A stretch of 64,000 bases of DNA from Spinacia oleracea (lineage: Eukaryota; Streptophyta; Magnoliopsida; Caryophyllales; Amaranthaceae): positions 10,401,501-10,465,500 of the forward strand of contig NC_079487.1 in NCBI RefSeq assembly GCF_020520425.1, given 5' to 3'. Below the pieces are notes generated by a model. That model ran no database searches. It saw only the letters and a program-made list of their open reading frames with translations, and was not told where the DNA came from. Position numbers and translations under genes: made by a program. Numbering within the stretch: the stretch's first letter is position 1; every line of letters begins with the position of its first letter. Below are positions 12,932 to 24,400 of this stretch, in pieces.

Positions 12932-15900
12932 ATGAAAATGGCGGATCTTGTTTCAGAAGAGGTAAAATTGTTATATTTTTCTTGAATTAGATGTTTATGG
13001 TTTTTTTGATGAAGGTTCCTGGTTATGTTGTATCTTTGATGATGGTTTCTTTTATGTTTTCTATTATATTCTTTGTAAGCTTTGGAATCCTATGTAAAGC
13101 GTGTGGGGGCTGTGTGTGGGGTTGGGTTGGAGTAGGAGATGATGAATAGTATAAGGTCCCAAACTTGAAAAAATTAAAAATAAAGTAATAAAAAAATTAA
13201 AAAAAATAAACGCCGGGAATTTAGGAATTAAATATAAAATCGGGAAAATTTAAAAATAGGAATAATGTAAGAAAAATCGTCTTTCATTGTTTTTGGGTAA
13301 AATTAAAGGAAATGTTAAAATTAGGATTATATTAATCATTTTATTTAAAATAAGAATAATTCGTTTTTATAATTACATTAAAAAGTGTATTGCCAATGAT
13401 TGTAAAGCTGTATAATCCATAATTATAAAATGTTGTTTTCTAAAAAACAAAAATTAGATTTTGTAATGAATTAAGGAATTGATGTGAATAAGTGAATAAT
13501 TACGGTAATATGATGGTAGTAAAGCATATTGCTTTGATTTAAACCTGTGTAATTCACTTATTACAGGTTGTAATCGGGGTTGATAAGTATGTGAACAATA
13601 ATAATGATCATGTACATGATCTTCAACAAATGCCTTTTGAATCGGGTGATGTTGTTGTAGCCTCCCAGGAGCATATTGGTGTTATTCATGGATCGCGGTG
13701 TGGAAAGGGTGTTATTGAAAGTTATGGTCTTCAATCTCCACTTGGATCTTGTGTTGGTAGTTCTGACCTGTCCTTTGTCACCCCAAACCTTAGTACACAC
13801 AATGGCAACGTAGACCAAAATTCATCCTTTGTCACTCCAATCCGTAATACACATAATAGCAACCTAGACGTTAATTTATTTTGTCTTAGCCCTCAGAGTT
13901 GTTCCACCACGTTAATTGGTGGTTCTTCTATACAATCCTCCAACGTGACTCCTCCAAGGAGGAATAATACCACTATTACAGAGGAAGATGGAATATGTTT
14001 CACTCCTGAGCATGTGAAGAGCAGTGGTATCCTTTCTAAAACCACAAACGAGGAACTTGTACCCCCCCCCCCCCCCCACAGTAGGGCTAATTTTTGGGAC
14101 TTGGGCGGATGTTGAGGATTACTATAAGAGATATGGTAAACAGCAGGGATTTGGTGTGTGTAGGCCACAAGGTACGACGAATAAAAACAAACAACTGACT
14201 GCTGCCACATGGAGGTGTGAGTGCTATGGTCCCCCAGATATGAGAGAGAGGAGGGAGGCGAAGAAGAGAGCAAATAATATGGAGTTGGGGAGTAGTGCAA
14301 TACCTGAGCCACCGTCAAAGAGGACAAGGAAGTCAAAGAAGTGCGATTGTCTTGCAATGTTGAGAGCTAGTGTTAATGGGGATGGTGAGTGGGTAGTTAG
14401 AAAAGTAGTATTAGAACATGTTAACCACCAGCCAACTCCCAGCAAGTGGAAGGGAGTGAAAGAGTACAGTATGGGCCATGTGACAGAGAATTTTAGGGGA
14501 AGATTAATAACAAGTTATGATTGTGGTGCGCCGATCTCACAGGTAAGGGCTAATCTTGCTGAACGTTTCAGTGGCATTGAAAACGTAATCCTAACTGAAA
14601 AAGACATGTCACACATAGTACACACTGAACGAAGGTTGAAAATGGAAGGTGGGGATGCGAATGCTATGATGTCCTATTTTGAGGGGTTGCAAAAGGACAA
14701 TGATAAATTCTTCCATGCCCACAGACTTGACAATGAAGGTCGTCTAAAGGACATTATGTGGGTTGATGCAAGGAGTCGTGTTGCCTTTAATGACTTTGGG
14801 AAGGTAGTATGCTTTGATTCTACATACCTAACCAACTCATATGAGCTCCCTTTTGCTAATTTTGTCGGAGTGAATCATCATGGCCAGTCATTGTTGCTTG
14901 GTTGTGCATTGATGTCCCATGAATATGCTAAAAGTTTTACATGGTTGTTTAGGCAGTGGTGCATATGCAGGGGGGGTAGATATCCTGTTGCTATTCTAAC
15001 TGACCAGGCACCGGCTATGAGACGTCATTTGGAAGTAGTAATGCCTGAAACTCGACATCGTTGGTGTCTATGGCATATAATGAACAAAATCCCATCCAAG
15101 CTCGGTACTCATACTAGGTAAGCTTAACCTTCCCGTACGTCATTTTTGTTAAAGTTTAGTAAAATATCGATATCAGTTATAAAATTGTCAAAGAAGTATA
15201 TAGTATCGTAAATAGTATTAAGTAAATATGTATTACAAGTAAATATGTAGTACAGGTAGATAGTAAATAGTCAAAGATAGTACTTAATAGCAAAACTATA
15301 AATTGTAAAACAAGTTGGCAGATAGTAATTTTTTGACCTTATGATAGTAGAAAAGAGGAAATAATAAACGTGTTAAAAAAATTTCCCAGGCAGATGTTAA
15401 TGAAAGTAAGATAAAACTTAATAACGAAACAAAGTGTTAGGAAAATATGTTATACTAATAATATAATTTGTTATAAATTCTAATGTACTTGTATGATGCT
15501 GACTATAATTTTGGATTTGTTTAGGTATGCAGAGTTAAAAGAGGTGATGAAAGAGGTGGTGTATGAGAGCCTATCCGTAGAGGAGTTTGAGAGTAGGTGG
15601 GCTGATATGTTAGTTGAATTTAAGGTTAAAGAGCATAAGAGTAAGAATTGGCTGGGTGACATGTTTAAGGACAGGAAGATGTGGGTGCCTGCCTTTTTAA
15701 ACAATTATTTTTGGGCCGGCATGAAGACAACGCAGCGGGTAGAGTCAATAAATTCGTTTTTCGATGGTTTTTTGGAGAGAGGCACAAAGTTTTTTGAGTT
15801 TCCCAAAAAATATTGTGCTGCTATGAATAAAAGGTGTAGTGATGAGAAAAATGCGGACTCAAATTGTGCGAAGTATATTCGTAAACTGGTTACTGGATTC

Positions 15901-17028
15901 CACATTGAGAGTGTATTCCAGAAGATATACACGGACAACAAGTTTAGAGATGTGCAGAGAGAATTTGAGAGGATGCTCTATTGTGTTGTGAAGGAGGAGA
16001 AACAGATTTCGGATAAACACTTTGAATACTTGATGGAAGACCGTGTGTGGATCATTGTTAAAGGCAAAAGTGAAGAGGTATTGACGAAATACAAGAAATT
16101 CTACGTAGTGAAGTTTGGTACGAGTCCAATGGAAATATCTTGTGTTTGTAAGTTGTTTGAGACTAGGGGTATTCTGTGTAGGCACTGTATTCGGGCGTTA
16201 GAAACAAACTTTGTGGTTGATATTCCTGAAAAATACATCCTTCGGCGATGGCGGAAGGATGTGTATCGGAAGCATATGCATGTTAGGTTGGTTCCTATGA
16301 TCCGACAAAGACGGAAGTTGCTAAAAGGTTTGATAAGATGATGCTTGAATTTGAACCTATTTGTGAGGAAGCAAGTGTCGATGAACAAACTATGCAGTTT
16401 GTTGTGAATGAATTGCGAGGGCTAGAAATCGCGGTTAGGGAACGGGTGAAGAATGTGAAAAAAAATCAAATGTTATTGCCATTGGAATCAATGCAATACC
16501 AAGATGAAGTGGACACGACAGAGGGAAATATTAAGAATCCCACGAGTAGGAGCAAGAAGAAATGTGGGAGGCCTATTATCTTAAGACACAAGGCTCTAGG
16601 TGAGAATAACAATTGGAAGCCAAAAAGAAAGGAAGCCACCAAGGTTTGTTTTTATACTAGTACCAATGTATTGATATATCTATAATTTAGGTGATCAATA
16701 AGGAATTAACCTATCTATAATTTAGGTGATCAATAAGGAGGCGTTGGGTTCGGTCGATGACGGAGTAGATGGTCCTTCAACAGAAGCTAGCGTCGGGTAA
16801 TTAAAGGTATTCTATTATTGTTCGGGAAATTGATAATTAGATAAAAATGTTAAAAGTATATTCAATATTAGTATTAATATGTAGACTTTGTTCAGGTGTT
16901 TAGAAACCCATCCAATGAAGTGCTTGGGAATACACCAAATACGGCGACTATATCTGTGGTTTCTGATGATGATCTTCTATTGAGCCGCAATAACATTGGA
17001 TGGTCTGAAGCCAGTAGTCACATTTAGA
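12932..17028 (+). pseudogene. MULE transposase with FAR1-type domain and SWIM finger
   Basis: This is the cut-and-paste transposase of the element (mudrA position). Likely exons are 12932-12961, 13567-15117, 15525-16643, 16726-16796 and a last one from 16896. Exon 2 codes a disordered leader, a FAR1-like DNA-binding domain (DVEDYYKRYGKQQGFGV near 14110, then WRCECYG and KKCDC), and the DDE core. Two catalytic Asp lie in VVCFDSTY (near 14810) and ILTDQAPAM (near 15000). Exon 3 has the Glu in TTQRVESINS (near 15730) and a SWIM finger (CVC..CRHC near 16145-16185). The frame changes across a run of 16 C at 14062-14077 and again near 16290, and the 3' end phase is uncertain. This copy is therefore probably inactive unless those are sequence errors. 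FAR1/FHY3 host regulators descend from such transposases, but the position at an element end favours a transposon gene. Confidence 0.85.
16676..16740 (+). repeat. 35-base tandem duplication at an intron 3' end
   Basis: The segment CTATAATTTAGGTGATCAAT occurs twice 35 bases apart, each copy holding a possible splice acceptor (TTTAG/GTGATC). The second copy leads into the short exon at 16726. Duplicated acceptors could give alternative splicing of the transposase tail. Confidence 0.7.
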
Positions 17029-17612
17029 TATACACGTTCAACTTATTGAGCCAATATTGATTAAAATTATCAAAATGTTTTGCATTCATTCCTAAATGAT
17101 AATCAAGGCCGTGGTTTTTGGACAATTTCGTGATGTTTTGCCGTTGTTTTGGATGTTAGTTCTCGTTCCAAGGCCATTGATTATTGGGCAAGATGTCCAT
17201 GTGAAATCAAGTTTAATTGGGCCCTATATGTTGTGGGGCACCCAACATTAGTTTGAGAATTGATAAAGTTTGAGAATTGATAATACAGATCTTGGGCCTT
17301 AAAAGATGGGCCTTAATATTTGGGGAATGAATATACATAAATTGCCCAATTAAAGGAATGGAATTCGAATCCAAATCTCAAAAATCAAACTAATCAACAC
17401 TTAACGAAATACACAAACTGTCCAACGAATAACACGGAAAACATATTGCATAATTGACAATACTTAATACATGATTCCGAAAAATATTTTAACATCGTTC
17501 ATTCCTACTAACAAAGCACGAAAAACATAAACCGTCAAACACAACACGGAAAACGTAAAACATAATTTGTAGACATATTACATGGTTACGAAAACATGTT
17601 AACACCGCATAA
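17029..17612. other. Gap between transposase and S1
   Basis: AT-rich sequence separating the convergent ends of the transposase and S1. It should hold both poly(A) regions. I see no gene in it. Confidence 0.5.
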
Positions 17613-19039
17613 TTATAAGGTCATTGCTGTAATAACAGAATGGTTGGTGATACGTGCCGCTTGGATAGTTGATGAACGTGAAATCAGCTTGCGGTTACCG
17701 AATTCATCAAGGCTAAACAACATAACCCTACCCTCCGGAACCCTAATGTGGTTGGCCCATTCCTGGTACACAGTTTGCATCTTGGTTGTGACTCTGTGGC
17801 GCATTGCATACAATCGTGACCCAAACATATCCTCTTGTAAAATGTCGAATCTAACCTTAGAACTGTCCGCATTTATATCATCATACTGCAAATAAAAGAG
17901 ACATATTAAAGTATTGTTTGGCAAACTGCATATGGGCCAAGACATATATTGTAAATTATACTTTGGCAAACTGAAAAGGCCATATGGGCCATATATTGTA
18001 AATTATACTTTGGCAAACTGAAAAGGCCACATGGGCCATAAAGTCCATATGGGGCATTGGCCACATGGGCAATAAAGTGGCAATAAAGGCCATATGGGGC
18101 ACTGGTGCTAGTTTTCATGGTGGGCCAAAGGGTGCTTGGGCCTTGGAACTAACCCTAGAAAATTAATTAACTACACGCCAGTTTTCAGTAGTATGATACA
18201 TTTCCACATTGCAACATAATTTGAAATTGTTTAATTCATAAAAAACAACTAAATTCATTATATAATTTAAAATTTAACATTTTAATAATTAGAAAATAAT
18301 CTTTGGGAGGATATAGACTATCGGAGGACTTAAAAAATTTAAATAATCTGTGGGAGTACATATACTATCGGAGGGACTACATATTTCTGGAGGACCTAAA
18401 CTACACATCTTCTCTATATTTTAACCACAATTTGGGACACTTTGGGTTTAGGGTCCATTTACACGAAATTTGGCATTAGTATATCGATTAGTTTATTTTA
18501 AAAATCCCGATCTATTTATTTTTTCCATTTTGTTTCTAAATATGTTAATTTTTTTATGTATTGTTTTTCTAAAAATGTTCCAATGGTAAAGATGTTAGAC
18601 ATTTTTTTGCATCGTGTTATCACAAACATCAAAAGGGACCCTGCATTTAGTTTTTGAGATCTTATAATATCGTACTTTGGATGTATATAAATTTTAATTG
18701 TAAAAAAATAGAGGCTACTTACCATTGGAAGAACATATATTAGCTCACCGTCCTTGATCTCGTTTTCTGCCGCGGATTTTTCCTTGTCGAGACTTTTCGC
18801 ATATTCTCGAAACAAACAAATTGCGAGCTCGTCTGGTCCGTATCCTAGTCGGGCCCGATAGTCCTCCCTTATCCAAACCAGGGTTTGGGATGGCAGAAGA
18901 ACATATTGCACACCAGGGTCTGCACAATCCACACTCCGGAGCTTGATGGTCATTAGCCTATTTTCTGGAGGTACCGGGAACCGAACTCGTAAATCAACCA
19001 CGTTGACGAGTTCGGATCCGAGTTTGAGGGGCCGGCCAT
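17613..19039 (-). pseudogene. SUMO-like two-domain gene S1
   Basis: First of five related genes. Exon 1 (18723-19039) starts MAGPSNSDPNSS and codes the first SUMO-like domain: TIKLRSVDCADPGVQYVLLP, then YRARLGYG, then an acidic end IKDGELIYVLPM. A donor (ATG/GTAAGT) closes it. Exon 2 (17613-17885, 90 aa) codes a second ubiquitin-fold-like domain and ends in a normal stop without di-glycine. The start MAG and the domain are in different frames near 19000, so one base has been lost in the leader, or a different start is used. A TATA box (TATAAATA on the minus strand, 19121-19128) lies about 80 bases upstream. Exon sizes and phase match S2 and S3. Confidence 0.7.
17919..18060. repeat. About 55-base tandem repeat in the S1 intron
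   Basis: The unit contains CATATGGGCC and ATATTGTAAATTATACTTTGG, followed by CAAACTGAAAAGGCC. It occurs about two and a half times and then breaks down into shorter CATATGGGC/CACATGGGC motifs. It lies between the two S1 exons. Confidence 0.7.
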
Positions 19040-20260
19040 TTCATGGAAAAAATGTGGATTAGGTTAAGGACTAAGGAGTGTGTGTTGGAGTAGGGGAATT
19101 AGATGAAGTTGCGTGGATGGTATTTATAAGAAGGAAAAGTAGGTTATGGTAGTTTGATGTCATAAAGGAAGTAAAGTTGGAGTTATGGTGGTGTTTGGTG
19201 GTTGTAAGTTGGCAAAACATACGGACACTTGTCGCAACTTGCTATCATGGCTTCTAAAATAACCCACAATAAATAAATGATAAATTTCCTTTTATGAAAT
19301 AAACTAATTATCATGTTTCCTTTTCAAAATAACCCCACTTCAAATGTTGTTTGTGTGTATATAATAGTTCACACAAAAGGAATTTGTTTATTTCTAAATG
19401 TAGCAAGTCAGGACTTTTATGACGAAAATGGAAACATTAGGAATGATTGGTTAGACATAATATTCCTAAAAACAATCACATGGACCACTTTAGCCCTTTT
19501 TGTATCTATTTAAACTCATATATAATATCCACCCGTATTAAACAAATACTTCCTCCGTCTTTTAATACTCACAACGTTTGCTACTTTCACGCATGCCGAT
19601 GCACAACTTTAATATTATGGCTGAATTTTTTGGTATTTTCAAAACCATTTTATCGTCCCTTTAAGCGGCATGAAGTTATTTATCACTTGGGTATATTTTA
19701 TCCTGTCGGTAATCATTTGTTTGCGGTATACAAGTTCGGACAGAGACGGGTAACCCAATAACTAATATAGATTAATTTTTATCTATATTGAATTCAAGAT
19801 TTATATTATAACAAATACCCATTATAACAAATACCCATTATAAGACCCGAAACCCAACAACACCCAATCTGGCGTCTATGTTTAAACACGTGAGTTTCGT
19901 GACTCAATTCCACCAACAATTACACGGAATACTATAGTCCTAATGGACCCACAAATTGGGCCATAAAGCCCATACATATATTCTCTGCATTGAAGTTTAC
20001 ACAAGGAATGATTGGTACTCCATATTTTAATGTACTTATACCTTGACTTACGAACAAATGAATGATTGGCATGACAAATATTTCCAAATAAAGGCACATG
20101 GACCAAGTTTGTTTTTATGCAAAATCATACACATGGACCACTTTTGTTTGTATGCCAAAGCATGCACATGGACCACTTTTGTTATCTATGGACGTACTCC
20201 TGGTTTGTGCATGGGAGAATACACAAATGCTATAAATGGTAAATCCACGTCATGCATAGG

Positions 20261-20297
20261 CTTTAGGGTTTATGGTTTAGGGTTTAGGGTTTGAGGG
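20261..20297 (+). repeat. Short telomere-like run (TTTAGGG units)
   Basis: Four imperfect TTTAGGG units. The paralogous place near 37450 has only a decayed GGGTTTGGGTT. Such teloboxes occur in plant promoters and in interstitial repeats; the role here is unknown. Confidence 0.6.
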
Positions 20298-20359
20298 ATT
20301 GTGGTGGTTTAACTCGTATTTGGTTTGTCTTACCCCCTTAAATGATCCTCACTCGGCAT

Positions 20360-20460
20360 ATGACAAAATTATTAATCTATTAGTTGTGACAAATTTATTA
20401 ATCTATTAGTTGTGAAAAAATTATTAATCTATTAGTTGTGACAAAATTATTAATCTATTA
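20360..20460 (+). repeat. 26-base tandem repeat (ACAAAATTATTAATCTATTAG)
   Basis: About four copies of a unit reading ACAAAATTATTAATCTATTAG plus TTGTG. The array is interrupted by the MITE at 20461-20683 and resumes with GTTGTGACAAAATCGG, which fixes the insertion point exactly. Confidence 0.8.
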
Positions 20461-20683
20461 CTCCCATAATTATCATCCTGTTTGAGCAAAAACACGAATT
20501 TTAATAAAAAAGAGGAATAAAATACAAATGATGATTGTGATGTATGGAAAAGTGGAATAAAGTCTATGTGAAAGAGAATATAGTACATGGGATATAGTAC
20601 ACTGGTTGGGTATTCAATTCAATTTTAATTAACATAGTACATGAGAAAGTGAGACCGTAATAGCCAAAATTAGACGGAGGGAG
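20461..20683. mobile_element. Stowaway-like MITE, 223 bp
   Basis: It begins CTCCC, ends GACGGAGGGAG, and is flanked by TA on both sides (20459-20460 and 20684-20685). Removing the MITE and one TA restores the surrounding tandem repeat (CTATTA-GTTGTGAC), so insertion is clear. CTCCCTCCGTC ends and a TA duplication are the mark of Tc1/mariner-derived Stowaway MITEs. It has no coding capacity. Confidence 0.75.
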
Positions 20684-21460
20684 TAGTTGTGACAAAATCG
20701 GTTTAGATCACATTTATAAATTAGAGCATTTATCCCCAAAATCATATTGGATTTAATTGTGAGATAATTTTTTAATGAGCTGTAACCAAATCGTGACAAG
20801 GATTATGTAACGAAATAGTTGGATAAATTAATTAAATGTAATAATAATACCGAAAATACTAATTGTCCCCGATTTGAAAGTATGTACTCAAATATGTCAA
20901 TTCCGTCTAGATTTGTCCATAATATGTCGATTTCTTAGTGTTATCCATTATATGTCGATATGTCCATTATATGTCGATATGTCCATTATCCCTCAAGGGT
21001 GAATATCCCAAGGTGAATATTAGTTCACCAATTAAAAATTTCTTACTTTAATCATAAAAACATACGATTTATAACTGGAATAGGATAGTTGGATTGATTG
21101 AATGGTTACATTGTATCATCCACCAACACTAATAAAAGTAAACGACTATTTTATATTTTTTTAAATACATTATCTTTAGAATCATATTCTTCAAAACATA
21201 ACTATGATTACATAACATAGATTATGGGAAATCATATAAGGCATAATCAAGTGTTAAACAGCCCCAAAAGTGGGACTAGCTAGACCGGAAAATGTAGATG
21301 TTCGTGCCCAATACACAAAATATTGCCAACTTAAGTCACAGGTGTTTTAAATTTCACAATCACACAAAAAATTGCCAAAAAAAATGGGCACGCACTACAC
21401 CATAATGCGCATACGTCTTCAACTTACGTACCCATTTACACTTCGCTCCTTGTTCCTTGT

Positions 21461-24400
21461 TCAACTGAGGTCTATGCATGCATACAAGGTGCAACCGTAC
21501 TCAACACCTGACTGTCTGAGTGTGCGATTACTTTGTAGCACACCGAAGTTGCGCCTCATCGTTATCCCGGCTGCTGGGTCGACTCCAACATGTATAGCCC
21601 AATCTTCTATAACACTGGAGAGGAGCACATCAAAATGTGCTCTAGCAGTCCACTCCATTTGCTGGTCAACCGTAGTTCGGATACAAAAACAACAGAAGTT
21701 CGTGTTGACATTTAAACCCTGCAACTGAATATTACAAGTTATGTGGTATTAGAATCTAATAAGTGGCCATATGTTTACCAATTTAAAGGATGTTTTAAGT
21801 CCTCAATAACATCACAGCTATACGACGTATTACTGACAGGTTAAAGTCGTATCACCTAATCAAAAATAACCTAAGGTCCACTAGCTAGGTAGCAAGGGAA
21901 GTCAGGATCGAATCCACAGGGAAACAAGCGTTCTTTCTACTATCAATTAACTAATCTAGACTATTGTGAACAAGATTTGGTTGGTGGTTTGTATGCTAAG
22001 ACTACGAACGATAATTAAACAAGAATGAATCAATAAATTAAGGAATCTAGGGCATAGGTTCGCCAACAAATAATAATCCAAGACATTGAACAATCACGAT
22101 AATCAACAAAGTAATTAATTAGACTAGCATGCTCTCTCAAGTCGATACTAATCATAGACTTAGAATTAACGGGCTCTCGCTACGTATTAACTCTAATTCC
22201 ACCTATTGACACAAGCCTAAACATCAAATTGCATCTCTCGAATCTTAATTTGATATTGCATAACTACCACAATTAAACCTGCGCAAATCTAATTGTATAG
22301 TGAAATAAACCAATCAATAGGAATCAATTACAATGCCAACAATCATAATCATTCAATCATCCCTTCATATTATTCATGGATCCCCAACCCTAGAAATTAA
22401 ACTACTCAAGCATGTTGACAATAAACAAAGCAATAATCATAATTGAAAGCATTATTAAAGCAAGACAATGAATTAAAATAAGAAACAATACCTATTTGAA
22501 GAACAAAGGGGAGTGAAAGCTTGAATTTTTATTGAGAATTAAACTAAGTGTTTTTGCATAAATTAGAGAGAAAACTAGGCTAAGGAAAAATAATACTAAG
22601 GTTCAATACTAGAAAATAATGTGTCCTCTAAAAATAATTAAAGCTTGTTTATATAGTTTACCAAAATAAAGCCTAAAAAACGGAAAGTAAATGCGCGAAA
22701 AACTGCTGGAGGTTGGGCGACGCTTCGCCCGATCGGGCGATCCACTCGATAGTCGGCCCGATCGGGCGGTTTGCGAACTCTCCACATAGGCTTCTGGATG
22801 ACCGCCCGATCCGGATCGGGCGAGCTGCGCCCGATCGGGCGCGCGTTGATGAATCCAAACTGCTTCAATTCCGCCCAATGGTTGCATTTCGCCCTCAGCT
22901 TCCAGGGCGATTTGCAATCTTCAGTATAGCTCGCCCATATCACTGAGTCTAACTCCCGGGGCTCAACCATAAGCATCCAAGGCTCCCGAAAGTCGACGAT
23001 GAAGGTCCCGAACTTCCTCGGGCTCATATAGTGGCCTAGATCAACATGAAACGGGTCTAAAAAGACCAATTTCTCATAATCAAACCTGAAACTCAAGGCA
23101 CACTCAATAACACAAATTAGTACTAGAAACGGCTCCTAAGAGCACGTTTGACACATAAAAGTACTAAGGGACGGGGGTAAAAATACTATATAAAACGCAC
23201 ATATCAAACCTCCCCAAGCTTGATCCTTGCTTGTCCCTAAGCAAGGAAATCATCGATGAACACAAGACCAACTTCACCCCCAACATATTTCAAAATGAAA
23301 ACACAATCCAAGGTAAAATTCAACAAGCATGCATCAATGTCAACCAATCAAATCCATTCAATCGCTAATCCTTCTTAACAATCGTCACGCAAAGCGAACC
23401 ACAAATGCACATTGGAATTCAAGACTAGTGCTCACACACTCGTCACTCATTTATGTGGCGGATAAAAGATGTACCCGTTCACTCCCCTCCCAACATATAA
23501 GTGAACAATGCCCTCCCAAACTCACACACTCGTGTGTATAGAAAAACATACACTCAACCTAGTAGTCGACTCGGAATGTGTCATGTCATAACTTGCATTG
23601 ATAAACAACTACTTTCACATTAATACAACTCTATGCACAAAGGTCGAAAGGTCTTTCAAGCTTGTAATGATAGGCTTAGGTAAGGGTGTGGTAAATTTGG
23701 GTAAAATGTGAGCTTAAAGCCTTGGATTTGGGGAGCATAAATCCTAGAAAATCCATGATCAATCACAAATAATGACCACAACTCTCCCACTCAACACATG
23801 AATAAAACAACAAACAAACTACACTATACTTTCTTGCCTTGATTTCACAATTATAACCAATCAGTCATGAAGATAAGAAATCGTAATACCGGAGTGACAA
23901 AAGCTTGAACTATTTTGAGAATAACGATTTTTTTCCCTTTTTTTTTCAATCTCTTTTTTTTTCTTTTTGGAACCTTCACACATTTTTTTTTTATTCTCCT
24001 CATCCCATTCATTTTTCAGCTCATTTTTTTTTCAACAACAATCATGGTAAGAAGAACTTCCCTTTTCAATACTCAAAATGCTCAAAAATGTACCACACTG
24101 CAACTCCCTCACCTCACTACTATTAGCTCCCCCAAGCTAGGCTTGGGACTAGTAACCAATGGGGTTTTCATGGGCTTGTAATATGGTTAGTCACCGAATA
24201 AAGGGCACAAGCACAACATGGATAGAAAAAGAGGGAACAAATATATCTAAATTCATCTGAAGGCCACCTAAATAGAAAAAATGCCTTCGTCCTCCACAAT
24301 GTGCATGTATATGAGTTATAAAACACTACTAATAGTTGCAAACCAATACTCAAAATCAATGACACACCAGGAAGCTATCACACATCCCAACCAAGTCAAC

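Larger units (their letters stand above)
19040..21460. other. Intergenic region between S1 and S2
   Basis: It contains the S1 promoter, a 26-base tandem repeat, a Stowaway-like MITE and a short telomere-like run, each listed separately. The part from about 20090 to 21460 is recognisably similar to 37300-38310 downstream of S3 (shared 'ACATGGACCACTTTTGTTT..GGACGTACTC' and 'CAACTTACGTACCCATT' blocks). So S2 and S3 with their downstream flanks are an old tandem duplication. I see no other gene. Confidence 0.6.

Noticed and set aside
13893-14357. Antisense open frame opposite the transposase exon
   Set aside because: It is a shadow of the coding strand; the plus strand carries the FAR1-like domain.
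12932-17028. A domesticated FAR1/FHY3 host regulator
   Set aside because: The domain order fits, but the gene sits at an element end, opposes a Ulp1-like gene and has a broken frame, so a transposon gene is more likely.
20261-20297. Chromosome end or telomere fusion
   Set aside because: Only four imperfect units within gene-bearing DNA; too short for a telomere remnant claim.
22713-22946. Open frames rich in RPIGR/PDRA repeats in the Athila LTRs
   Set aside because: They are translations of the CCCGATCGGG palindrome cluster, present in all frames and both strands.
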